NCBI RefSeq assembly: GCF_030254645.1
Contig: NZ_CP116346.1
Span: forward strand, 1,654,001 to 1,718,000
Length of the DNA: 64,000 nt
Direction: 5' to 3'
From: Paucibacter sediminis
Lineage (GTDB): Bacteria > Pseudomonadota > Gammaproteobacteria > Burkholderiales > Burkholderiaceae_C
Part shown: piece after piece, positions 19,875-30,061 of the stretch
How the letters are laid out: each line of letters begins with the position of its first letter
How positions within the stretch are numbered: the stretch's first letter is position 1
Program-made: the position numbers and the translations under genes
Notes under the pieces: generated by a model
The model's input: only the letters and a program-made list of their open reading frames with translations
Database searches by the model: none
What the model was told of the DNA's origin: nothing

Positions 19875-20243
19875 TCAAGCCTTCACTTCGACCACCTGTT
19901 CGAAGCCGCCAAAGATCATGCGCTTGCCGTCGAAGGGCATGGGCGGGTTGCCGGGTGTGGACGGGTCCATGCGCGGGTCTTCCGTCATCTTCTTCATGGC
20001 GGCATCGCGCGTGGCCTTGTTCGGCCATTCGACCCATGCAAAAGCCACCGTCTCCTCGGCCGTGGCCTGGACTGCGCGGCGGAAGTCGGTGACTTTGCCG
20101 TCGGGGACGTCGTCGCCCCAAGCTTCGATCACACGGATCGCGCCAAGCTCGATGAATAGCGGGTCGAAATGACGCGCGTGCTCGATGAACTGCTGCTTGT
20201 TGGCGGTGGGGACCGCGATCACGAAACCATCGATGTATGACAT
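19875..20243 (-). CDS. DUF1428 family protein
   Basis: This 122-residue protein of the DUF1428 (YbaA-like) family has a ferredoxin-like alpha/beta fold. Recognisable segments are MSYIDGFVIAVPTANKQQF, IEAWGDDVPDGK, TDFRRAVQATAEETVAF, WVEWPNKATRDAA and the C-terminal FDGKRMIFGGFE. The function of the family is unknown; members are small cytosolic proteins. The start at 20243 begins exactly at the conserved MSYIDGF. It is divergent from the M14 peptidase gene. Confidence 0.9.
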   Translation of the reverse strand: MSYIDGFVIAVPTANKQQFIEHARHFDPLFIELGAIRVIEAWGDDVPDGKVTDFRRAVQATAEETVAFAWVEWPNKATRDAAMKKMTEDPRMDPSTPGNPPMPFDGKRMIFGGFEQVVEVKA

Positions 20244-20465
20244 GTCTTCACTCCTGTTGAGTTGACGGGTCGGCGCGGCAGCAACGCCGCTGCGGAATGC
20301 CCCCGCCGGGTCAGCCGCTGCGGCGCTCTCAGCGTAGACGCCTTGGCCTCGCAAGTCACGCCCACGGGCGCCAGGCGTCACTCTCGATCGGGGAGCCGGC
20401 GGGCTGCGGTCGACTGAGCGGTGTATCGTCCGCCCCATCGCCAACCAAGACCGGATGAGCACGTT

Positions 20466-21419
20466 GTGAGCACCTCGCCATCGACCCCGCCAAGCACGCC
20501 GCCATACCCGATCGGCACCCCCGGCACGCCCTGGGGCGCGGCCGAAAAGGCCGCCTGGCTGGCGCGCCAGAAACCGCAGCGCAGCTATGCCGAGGAGGTG
20601 CTTGCGCCGCTCATGGCCAAGCTGCCCGCGCAGGCCGAGCTGTTCCAGTACGGCAGGCTCGACTATGGGCGCCTGGGCCTGGGCAGCTACCCGCTCTATG
20701 CGGTGCGCAGCCGCGCGTGGAAGGCGGATCGCCCGGTGGTGCTGGTGACCGGCGGTGTGCATGGCTACGAGACCAGCGGCGTGCATGGCGCGCTGCAATG
20801 GTTGACGCACGAGTTCGATCGCCACGCCGAGGCCGCGTTCAACCTGCTGCTGCTGCCCTGCATCAGCCCCTGGGGCTACGAGACCGTCAACCGCTGGAAC
20901 CCCGATGCGCTGGACCCGAATCGGCAGTTCAAGCAGGACAGCCCGGCCGCCGAGTCGGCGCTGGCGATGGCCTGTGTGGCCGCCTGCGGCGGCCGCGTCG
21001 ATCTGCATGTCGACCTGCACGAGACCACCGACACCGACAACAGCGAATTCGGCCCCGCCAAGGCGGCACGCGACGGCGTCGCGTTCGACTGGCACGCCAT
21101 CCCCGATGGCTTCTACCTGGTGGCCGACACCGAGCGGCCGGTGCCCGAGTTCCAGCGCGCGCTGATAGCCGCGGTGCGCCGCGTGACCCATATCGCCGCG
21201 CCCGATGCGCAGGGCCGCATCATCGGCGAGCCGCTGCAGCAGGCCGGCGTGATCAATTACGCCAAGCGCGCGCTCGGCCTGTGCGGCGGCATGACCGATG
21301 CGCGCTTCGTGACCACCACCGAGGTCTACCCGGACAGCCCGACGGCCAGCCCCGCCGAGTGCAACCAGGCCCAAATGGCGACCATCACGGCGGCGCTCGA
21401 CTATCTGAGGCGGGCGTGA
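20466..21419 (+). CDS. M14-family zinc carboxypeptidase-like protein
   Basis: This is a 317-residue metallopeptidase-like protein. The zinc ligands of the M14 family are visible: His99 and Glu102 in GGVHGYETSG and a third His (His181 or His185) in DLHVDLHET. DPNRQF supplies the substrate-binding Arg of this group. A glutamate in TTEVYPDS may be the catalytic base. Related proteins include succinylglutamate desuccinylase/aspartoacylase-like enzymes and bacterial carboxypeptidases. Starts are GTG codons at 20421 or 20466; the latter is preferred because the extra 15 residues look non-coding. The stop overlaps the ATG of the next gene (TGATG), so the two are translationally coupled. Confidence 0.8.
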   Translation: MSTSPSTPPSTPPYPIGTPGTPWGAAEKAAWLARQKPQRSYAEEVLAPLMAKLPAQAELFQYGRLDYGRLGLGSYPLYAVRSRAWKADRPVVLVTGGVHGYETSGVHGALQWLTHEFDRHAEAAFNLLLLPCISPWGYETVNRWNPDALDPNRQFKQDSPAAESALAMACVAACGGRVDLHVDLHETTDTDNSEFGPAKAARDGVAFDWHAIPDGFYLVADTERPVPEFQRALIAAVRRVTHIAAPDAQGRIIGEPLQQAGVINYAKRALGLCGGMTDARFVTTTEVYPDSPTASPAECNQAQMATITAALDYLRRA

Positions 21420-22276
21420 TGAGCATGCACGCGCGGGCAGCGGCCTGCCTGCTGGCCGGCGCCGCGCTCGGTGCGCAGGCCAGCGAGCCCTGCGGCACGC
21501 TCCACAGCCTCGCCACCCACGCCGGCACCAGCGCCCGCTATGCCCTGGCCATGCCGGCCGGGGCCAGGCCGCCGCTCACCACCCTGGTGCTGCTCGCCGG
21601 CGGCAGCGGCCATGTGGACCTGGACGAGCGCAGCGCCTGCGCGCGGGCGCTGAAGGGCAACGCGCTGGTGCGCAGCCAGCCCCTCTTCGTGGCCGCCGGC
21701 TTTGCCACCGTGGTGCTGGACGCGCCCTCGGACCAGCATGGCGAGGACGGCCTGGCCGGCTTTCGCAGCGCGCCCGCGCATGCGCAAGACCTGGCCCTCT
21801 TGATCGCCGCGCTGCGCCAGCGCATGGGCGGCGGGCCGGTCTGGCTGGTGGGCACCAGCCGCGGCACGATCTCGGCCGCGAATGCGGCGGCGCGGCTGAG
21901 CCCCGAGGCGGGCCCCGACGGGCTGGTGCTGAGCTCGGCGCTGATGGCCGGCCAGCCCGGCGCGCGCAAGCCCTGGGTGGCGCAGTCGGTGTTCGATCTG
22001 CCGCTGCAGGCGATCCGCCAGCCGCTGCTGCTGATCGCCCATGAGGGCGATAGCTGCCCGCGCTCGCCGCCGGCGCTGATGCCGCGCCTGGCCGAGCAGG
22101 CCGTGGCGGCGGCGCGCGTGCAGCAGGTGCTGCTGCGCGGCGGGCCGGGCGCGGCGGCGGGCTCGGATGCCTGCGAGGGGCGTGCGCCGCATGGCTTCGT
22201 GGGCCAGGAGGCCGAGCTGGTGCAGGCCGTGCGGCAATTCATTGTGGACGCCGGCGGCCAGCGCGCTGCGCCCTGA
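21419..22276 (+). CDS. Secreted alpha/beta-hydrolase-like protein
   Basis: This 285-residue protein has a signal peptide (MSMHARAAACLLAGAALGA, cleavage near AQA|SEP). Its hydrolase core holds the nucleophile elbow GTSRGT with Ser147, the LLLIAHEGDSC acid-loop region and a late His in the APHGF segment. The start overlaps the peptidase stop (TGATG). The pair may act on a shared peptide or ester substrate, but this is inference. Substrate unknown. Confidence 0.75.
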   Translation: MSMHARAAACLLAGAALGAQASEPCGTLHSLATHAGTSARYALAMPAGARPPLTTLVLLAGGSGHVDLDERSACARALKGNALVRSQPLFVAAGFATVVLDAPSDQHGEDGLAGFRSAPAHAQDLALLIAALRQRMGGGPVWLVGTSRGTISAANAAARLSPEAGPDGLVLSSALMAGQPGARKPWVAQSVFDLPLQAIRQPLLLIAHEGDSCPRSPPALMPRLAEQAVAAARVQQVLLRGGPGAAAGSDACEGRAPHGFVGQEAELVQAVRQFIVDAGGQRAAP

Positions 22277-22319
22277 CACGCTGAGGCCCTGAGGCGGCCG
22301 GGCGCTTGCCGATCCGCGC

Positions 22320-23147
22320 TCAGGCTTGCGGCCGCTCCGCCGCGACGATCAGGTACTCGGCGGGCACGTGGTAGCCCTGGCCATCGCGCCATGGCGCAAG
22401 CGCCGCGAGGTAATGCGCCTGCACGCGCGCACGCACCGCCGCATCGAAGCGAGACCAGGCCAGCGCCACGGGCCCGCCCGCAAAGGCCGCGGCGCAGGCC
22501 GCATCGGCATCGGCATAGTGCAGCGCGTCGCTGCGTCGCCGCTGCGCGCTGACCCGCAGGCCCGCCGCGGCGCAGCAGCGCGCCAGCGCCTCGCCCTGGC
22601 CCAGGCCGAAGAACAGCGGGCAGACCTCGCTGCGCACCTCGGCATCGACGATGCCGAACAGCGGCGCCCAGCCGCAGCGCGCGCGTTCGCCCCACACCGC
22701 CAGCAGCGCCCGGCCACCGGGGCGCAGCACGCGCCGCAGTTCGCGCAGCGCGGCCGCCGGGTCCGGCACATACATCAGGCCCAGCACGCACAGCACGAGG
22801 TCGAAGCCGGCGTCGTCGGGCAGGGCCAGCTGCTCGGCGTCCATGCGCATGAAGCTCGCCTGGGCGAGGCCGAGCCGCTGCGCCTGCTGCCGCGCCGCCT
22901 GCACCATCGCCTCGGCGAGGTCGACGCCCAGCACGCGCCCGCCCGGGCCAACGGCTCGCGCCGCGGCAGCCGCGACGACACCGGCGCCGCAGGCCACGTC
23001 GAGCACCGCCTCGCCGGGGGCCGGGGCCGCCAGCGCCAGCAGCTCGGCCTGCAGCCCGGCCAGCGGCCCATGCCAGTGGCGTGCGTAGGCATCGGCGGCG
23101 CGCTCCCAGCCGTAACGCTGGATGCGGCGCTGCAGGCGGGCGTCCAT
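22320..23147 (-). CDS. Class I SAM-dependent methyltransferase
   Basis: This 275-residue methyltransferase has motif I VLDVACGAGVVAAAAA, motif II VLGVDLAEAM, motif IV FDLVLCVLGLMYVPD and LRRVLRPGGRALLAVW, a pattern shared with UbiE/Methyltransf_11 proteins. The start at 23147 (MDARLQRRIQRYGWERAAD) gives a normal N-terminal helix. It lies 8 bases downstream of a second methyltransferase gene in the same direction. The two are similar in fold but not close copies. Substrate unknown. Confidence 0.85.
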   Translation of the reverse strand: MDARLQRRIQRYGWERAADAYARHWHGPLAGLQAELLALAAPAPGEAVLDVACGAGVVAAAAARAVGPGGRVLGVDLAEAMVQAARQQAQRLGLAQASFMRMDAEQLALPDDAGFDLVLCVLGLMYVPDPAAALRELRRVLRPGGRALLAVWGERARCGWAPLFGIVDAEVRSEVCPLFFGLGQGEALARCCAAAGLRVSAQRRRSDALHYADADAACAAAFAGGPVALAWSRFDAAVRARVQAHYLAALAPWRDGQGYHVPAEYLIVAAERPQA

Positions 23148-23155
23148 GTGCGGGC

Positions 23156-23968
23156 TCAGGCGCGCGTGACGACGATCTCGAGGTACTCGCTCGGTACCAC
23201 CAGGGCGCCGGGGCCGGCGCGGTTCAGGTCGTCGAGCAGGCCGCTCAACTCGGCGGCCAGCGTCTCGGCGCGCTCGGGCGTCTGCGCGGCAAAGGCCTTG
23301 TTCACCGGGCCGTACCAGAGGCGGAAGGTCTCGACGAAATGCGCCGCCGAACGGTAGCGGAAGGTGAACTGGCGCGGCGTGGCCTGCAGCGCCGCGGCGC
23401 TGGCGCCGAACAGCGTGCGCAGATGCGCCTCGGTGCCCCACAGCGAGGGCGGCTGCACGCCCGCCGGCGGCGGCACATAGCGGCCCAGCACCTTGAACAT
23501 GCGGCCGATCAGGCTGTCGGGCGTCCAGTTGGCCAGGCCGATGCGCCCGCCGGGGCGCACCACGCGCGCCAGTTCGGCGGCGGCCCTGGCATGGTCGGGC
23601 GCGAACATCACGCCGAAGGTCGAGAGGGCGGCGTCGAAGCTGGCATCGGCGAAGGGCAGCGCCTCGGCATCGGCGGTCTGGAATGCGACCTCGAGGCGTT
23701 CGGCGCGCGCCCGCTCGGCGCCGCGCTCCAGCATGCTGCCGACATAGTCGGTCGAGGTGACCCGGCAGCCGCGGCGTGCCGCCGCCAGCGTGGCGTTGCC
23801 GTTGCCGGCGGCCACGTCGAGCACGCGCTCGTCGGTCCTGAGGTCGCAGGCCTCGGCCAGGTTCTCGCCAACGATCTGCAGCGTGGTGCCGATCACGGCG
23901 TAGTCGCCCGTGCCCCAGGCGGCTTGCTGGCGGGTCTTGAGGGCGGCGAAATCGACAGGTGCGTTCAT
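23156..23968 (-). CDS. Class I SAM-dependent methyltransferase
   Basis: This 270-residue protein has motif I VLDVAAGNGNATLAAA, motif II TSTDYVGSML, motif IV FDAALSTFGVMFAPDH and the post-motif VVRPGGRIGLANW, then a C-terminal LVVPSEYLEIVV strand. It belongs to the UbiE/Methyltransf_11 group. Start at 23968 (MNAPVDFAALKTRQQ). It is the first gene of a two-gene methyltransferase unit and is divergent from the OsmC/AraC operon. Confidence 0.87.
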   Translation of the reverse strand: MNAPVDFAALKTRQQAAWGTGDYAVIGTTLQIVGENLAEACDLRTDERVLDVAAGNGNATLAAARRGCRVTSTDYVGSMLERGAERARAERLEVAFQTADAEALPFADASFDAALSTFGVMFAPDHARAAAELARVVRPGGRIGLANWTPDSLIGRMFKVLGRYVPPPAGVQPPSLWGTEAHLRTLFGASAAALQATPRQFTFRYRSAAHFVETFRLWYGPVNKAFAAQTPERAETLAAELSGLLDDLNRAGPGALVVPSEYLEIVVTRA

Positions 23969-24169
23969 GGTGCGTATCTCCGGTGATGGGTGGCCGGCCA
24001 TGCGGCAGGGAACCCCAATGTCGGCGCGGCGGCGCGGGGCGTCCTGACCGAGCGTCCGCAGCTCTCGTCCAAGCGTCCGCCATCGGCCCGCGGCGAGGTC
24101 TGCCCGCTGGTGCTCAAGCCGCCGCGCCCTCAGAATCGGCGCAGCGCATCAAGCGCAAGGAGCCAGGCC

Positions 24170-24700
24170 ATGGGCACGGAACAGATTGCTGCGTCAATGG
24201 AGCGGGTCGCCTCGGTGCTGCGCCGCAAGCCGCAGGCGGGGCTGAGCGACGATTCGGTGGCCAGCGCGCGCTGGGAGGGCGGCTTGCGCGCCAGCGTGCA
24301 CAGCGACGCCGGCCATGCGGTGCAGACCGACATGCCGGCCGAGATCGGCGGCGAGGCCGGCGCGGTGACGCCGGGCTGGCTGCTGCGCGCCGGCCTGGCC
24401 TCCTGCGCGGTGACCCGCATCGCCATGGCCGCCGCCGCCGCGGGCATCACGCTGCAGACGCTGGAGGCGCGCGCGAGCAGCCAGTCCGACGCGCGCGGCC
24501 TGCTGGGCATCGCCGAACCCGATGGCAGCACGGTGCCGGCCGGGCCGCTGACGATGGCGCTGCATGTGCGCATCGCCGCCAGCGGGGTGGCGGCCGAGCG
24601 CCTGCGCGCCCTGGTCGCCTCGACCACCGGCTGCTCGCCGGTGACCTGCGCGGTCGAGCAGCCGCTGCCGGTGGCGCTGCACATCGATGTGCTGAGCTGA
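24170..24700 (+). CDS. OsmC-family peroxide-type thiol protein
   Basis: This 176-residue OsmC/Ohr-like protein has the first reactive Cys in the helix GLASCAVTRIAM and a second in the TTGCSPVTCAVEQ segment near the C-terminus, as in OsmC-like proteins that reduce organic hydroperoxides. AAGGAG stands ahead of the ATG at 24170. Its stop overlaps the start of the AraC regulator (TGATG), so the two are coupled. A role in peroxide or electrophile stress is likely from family knowledge. Confidence 0.8.
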   Translation: MGTEQIAASMERVASVLRRKPQAGLSDDSVASARWEGGLRASVHSDAGHAVQTDMPAEIGGEAGAVTPGWLLRAGLASCAVTRIAMAAAAAGITLQTLEARASSQSDARGLLGIAEPDGSTVPAGPLTMALHVRIAASGVAAERLRALVASTTGCSPVTCAVEQPLPVALHIDVLS

Positions 24701-25671
24701 TGGACGCGCTCTCGCAGACGCTGCGCGTGGTGCGCCTGGTGGGCGCGATCTTTCTGCACGGCCGCTTCACGGCGCCCTGGTGCTACCAGTCGCCGCAGGC
24801 CGATGCCGCGGCGCCCTTTCTGGAGCCCAGCGCCGAGCGGGTGGTGATCTTCCACCTGATCACCGAGGGCGAATGCTGGGTCGAGCTCGGCGATCTGCCG
24901 CCGCTGCGCCTGGCGGCCGGCGATGCGGTGCTGTTCCCGCAGGGCGATGCGCACCGCATGGGCTCGCAGCCGGGCCTGCCGCCGGCCTCGGGTGCGCGGC
25001 TGCACGAGGTGCTGGCGCGCCGGCCGCGGCTGCTGGCCTATGGCGGCGGCGGTGCCACCACCAAGCTGGTCTGCGGCTACCTGGCCTGCGACGCGCGCCT
25101 GGCCCGCATGCTGCTGGCGGGGCTGCCGCCCATCGTCAAGGTTAGCGTGCGCGGCTCCAATGCCGGTGTCTGGCTCGAAGCCTCGCTGCGCTACGCGCTC
25201 GCCGAGGCGCGCTCGCCGCGGCCCGGCGGCCAGGGCGTGCTGGCCAAGCTGGCCGAGGTGCTGTTCATCGAGGTGCTGCGCATCCACATGAACGAGCAGG
25301 CCGAGGGCCGCACCGGCTGGCTGGCCGGCGTGAACGACCGTATCGTCGGCGCCGTGCTGCGCGCGCTGCACGCCGAGCCCGCGCGGCCCTGGACGCTGGA
25401 GGAGCTCGCGCGCGTGGCCGGCACCTCACGCTCGGTGCTGGCCGAGCGCTTCCAGCAGCTCGTCGGCCAGGCGCCGATGCAATACCTGGCGCAGTGGCGC
25501 ATGCTGCTGGCCTCGAACCTGCTGGCGCGCAGCAATGCCCCGCTGGCCCGCATTGCCGAGGAGGTCGGCTACCAGACCGACACCGCCTTCAGCCGCGCGT
25601 TCCGGCGCGAATACGGCATGCCGCCGGCGGCCTGGCGGCGCCGCCAGGCACCCCAAAGCCCTAGTGCATGA
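24700..25671 (+). CDS. AraC-family regulator with cupin sensor domain
   Basis: This 323-residue regulator has an N-terminal cupin_6 domain (about 10-190: VIFHLITEGECWVEL, AGDAVLFPQGDAHRM) and a C-terminal pair of helix-turn-helix motifs (about 220-315: TLEELARVAGTSRSVLAERF; IAEEVGYQTDTAFSRAFRRE; GMPPAAWR). It is coupled to osmC by overlapping TGATG and probably controls that gene and/or the divergent methyltransferases. The 3' end overlaps the convergent hypothetical gene by 11 bases. Confidence 0.9.
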   Translation: MDALSQTLRVVRLVGAIFLHGRFTAPWCYQSPQADAAAPFLEPSAERVVIFHLITEGECWVELGDLPPLRLAAGDAVLFPQGDAHRMGSQPGLPPASGARLHEVLARRPRLLAYGGGGATTKLVCGYLACDARLARMLLAGLPPIVKVSVRGSNAGVWLEASLRYALAEARSPRPGGQGVLAKLAEVLFIEVLRIHMNEQAEGRTGWLAGVNDRIVGAVLRALHAEPARPWTLEELARVAGTSRSVLAERFQQLVGQAPMQYLAQWRMLLASNLLARSNAPLARIAEEVGYQTDTAFSRAFRREYGMPPAAWRRRQAPQSPSA

Positions 25672-26050
25672 ACTGCCGGATCGAGCCGCACACGGACAGT
25701 AACTGCGGGCCGTCCATGCGCCCGATGATCTGGTGGATCACCGAGGCCATCAGCTGCTGGGCGCCGAGCATGCCGAGGTTCGCCGACTGCTCAACCATGA
25801 AGCCCGGCTTGGCGAGCTTGAGCGGCTCCATGAAGTACTGATCCAGACCGCAGTTGGTGAGTTCCACGACGAGATTGCCAAGCGCGTCGCGATGCTTGGT
25901 GACATCCGGTGACTGCTCGATCGTGCCGAGCAGCGCCAGCGTCTTCTTGCGCAGCGCCTCGGAGTGATAGAAGCGAAGGAAGGGTTTGGATGCCGGCGCT
26001 GGCGCGCGCTTTGCCGAGGGAGAAGACGGGCGCTTCGCGGGGGTGGCCAT
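25661..26050 (-). CDS. Conserved hypothetical protein (129 aa)
   Basis: This is a small cytosolic protein with a basic Ala/Pro/Lys-rich N-terminus (about 1-22) and a helical body: FLRFYHSEALRKKTLALL, LVVELTNCGLDQYF, EQSANLGMLGAQQLM and LLSVCGSIRQFMH. I recognise it as the kind of protein conserved across Burkholderiales but know no function. The start at 26050 was preferred over an ATG three codons upstream. It converges with and overlaps the AraC gene. Confidence 0.75.
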   Translation of the reverse strand: MATPAKRPSSPSAKRAPAPASKPFLRFYHSEALRKKTLALLGTIEQSPDVTKHRDALGNLVVELTNCGLDQYFMEPLKLAKPGFMVEQSANLGMLGAQQLMASVIHQIIGRMDGPQLLSVCGSIRQFMH

Positions 26051-26070
26051 GCGCCGCATGATACGGGCTG

Positions 26071-28798
<2,728 letters not shown>

Positions 28799-28824
28799 TT
28801 AGCGCAGCGGCAACGCAATTGCGC

Positions 28825-28839
28825 CTATGGCGGCCATAG
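28825..28839. promoter_or_regulatory. Candidate OxyR core site (CTAT-N7-ATAG)
   Basis: CTATGGCGGCCATAG lies 75 bases ahead of the katG start, in the gap to the divergent SnoaL-like gene. It matches the central CTAT-N7-ATAG of the OxyR consensus and is almost a perfect palindrome; the outer ATAG and CTAT quarters are not present. Functional assignment is inference. Confidence 0.4.
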
Positions 28840-28902
28840 CCGGGCCCGGCCTGCGCACCATGACGAGTCGCCTTGGCTTCAGGCTTGCGGCAAGATGGCC
28901 GC

Positions 28903-29403
28903 ATGAACATCATCGCCACCCGGATCGCACCGCTCTGCCTCGCCCTGGCGCTGGCAGTTCCCAGCCTGCCGGCCCGGGCCCAGCTGCCCGTGCAGGCCAA
29001 CCCCGACCACGCCGCCCTGCTGGCCAGCGCCGATGCCCGGCTCGCCGCCAACAAGCAGCTGGTCTACGACTTCTGGCGCGAGGTGCTGGAGGCCGGCCAT
29101 CTGGAGCTGGCCGCCAACTACCTGGCCGAGGGCTATGCGCAGCACAACCCCAATGTGCCGACCGGGCGCGAGGGCTTCGTCAAGTTCTTCGGCCAGTTTG
29201 CCAAGCCGACGGAGATTCGCCCGCGCGTGGCCGCGCCCCTGGTGGCCATGGTGGCCGAGGGCGAGCTGGTGATGCTGAGCTTTGTGAGCGAGCGCCCCGA
29301 CCCCAAGGACAAGACGCTCAAATACACCACCACCTGGTTCGACCTGTTCCGTGTGCGGGACGGGCGCATCACCGAGCATTGGGACTCCGCGCCCAAGCAA
29401 TAG
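28903..29403 (+). CDS. Secreted SnoaL/NTF2-like protein
   Basis: This 166-residue protein has a signal peptide (MNIIATRIAPLCLALALA, cleavage near ARAQ). Its SnoaL-like cone fold shows LVYDFWREVLEAGHLELAAN, YAQHNPNVPTGREGFVKFF and TWFDLFRVRDGRITEHWDS. Such proteins often bind or isomerise small hydrophobic compounds; several are of unknown function. It is divergent from katG and 16 bases upstream of a GST gene in the same direction, which suggests a link to detoxification. Confidence 0.85.
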   Translation: MNIIATRIAPLCLALALAVPSLPARAQLPVQANPDHAALLASADARLAANKQLVYDFWREVLEAGHLELAANYLAEGYAQHNPNVPTGREGFVKFFGQFAKPTEIRPRVAAPLVAMVAEGELVMLSFVSERPDPKDKTLKYTTTWFDLFRVRDGRITEHWDSAPKQ

Positions 29404-29419
29404 CAGGGAGCAAGCGGCC

Positions 29420-30061
29420 ATGAGCGAGATCTACACCTTGTTCGGTACCCAGGGCTCGGGTTCGGCGGCGGTGGAGGCGGCGCTGCTGCTGGCGGGTTGC
29501 GAGCACCGCCTGGTGCAGGCCAGCAGCTGGGGCGAGGCCGATGCGGCCCAGGACGAGCTGCGCCGCCACAACCCGCTGCTGCAGATCCCCACGCTGCTGC
29601 TGCCCGATGGCAGCGTGCTGACCGAGAGTGCGGCGATCCTGATGCATCTGGGCTTGCTGCATCCGGGCTCCGGCCTGCTGCCGGCCGAGACGATGGCGCG
29701 CGCCCAGGCGCTGCGCGGCCTGGTCTTCATCGCGGCCAACTGCTACAGCGCCATCAGCATCAGCGACTATCCCGAGCGCTGGACGCGCAGCCGCGATGCG
29801 GCGGCGATCGAGGCGCTGCGCCAGGGCACGCGCGATCAGCTGCACCGGCATTGGGAGATCTTTGCCGACCAGTTTCCGCCCCGGCCCATGTTCCTGAGCG
29901 GGGCGGCGCCCGGCGCGCTGGACCTGCTGGCCGCGGTGGTGTCGAAATGGTCGGGCACGCGCCCGCATCTGCAGGCGCAGCGGCCGGCCTTCTACGCCAC
30001 CCTGCTGGCGATCGAGCAGCACCCCAGCGTGGCCGCGGTGTTCAAGCGTCACTGGCCCTGA
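29420..30061 (+). CDS. Glutathione S-transferase family protein
   Basis: This 213-residue GST has an N-terminal thioredoxin-like domain with the cis-Pro region NPLLQIPTLLLPDG and the glutathione-contacting LTESAAILMHL, then an all-helical C-terminal domain. The first strand is IYTLFGTQGSGSA with a Ser/Gly-rich loop. It probably shares a transcript with the SnoaL-like gene. The last 20 bases overlap the 3' end of the convergent kinase gene. Confidence 0.88.
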   Translation: MSEIYTLFGTQGSGSAAVEAALLLAGCEHRLVQASSWGEADAAQDELRRHNPLLQIPTLLLPDGSVLTESAAILMHLGLLHPGSGLLPAETMARAQALRGLVFIAANCYSAISISDYPERWTRSRDAAAIEALRQGTRDQLHRHWEIFADQFPPRPMFLSGAAPGALDLLAAVVSKWSGTRPHLQAQRPAFYATLLAIEQHPSVAAVFKRHWP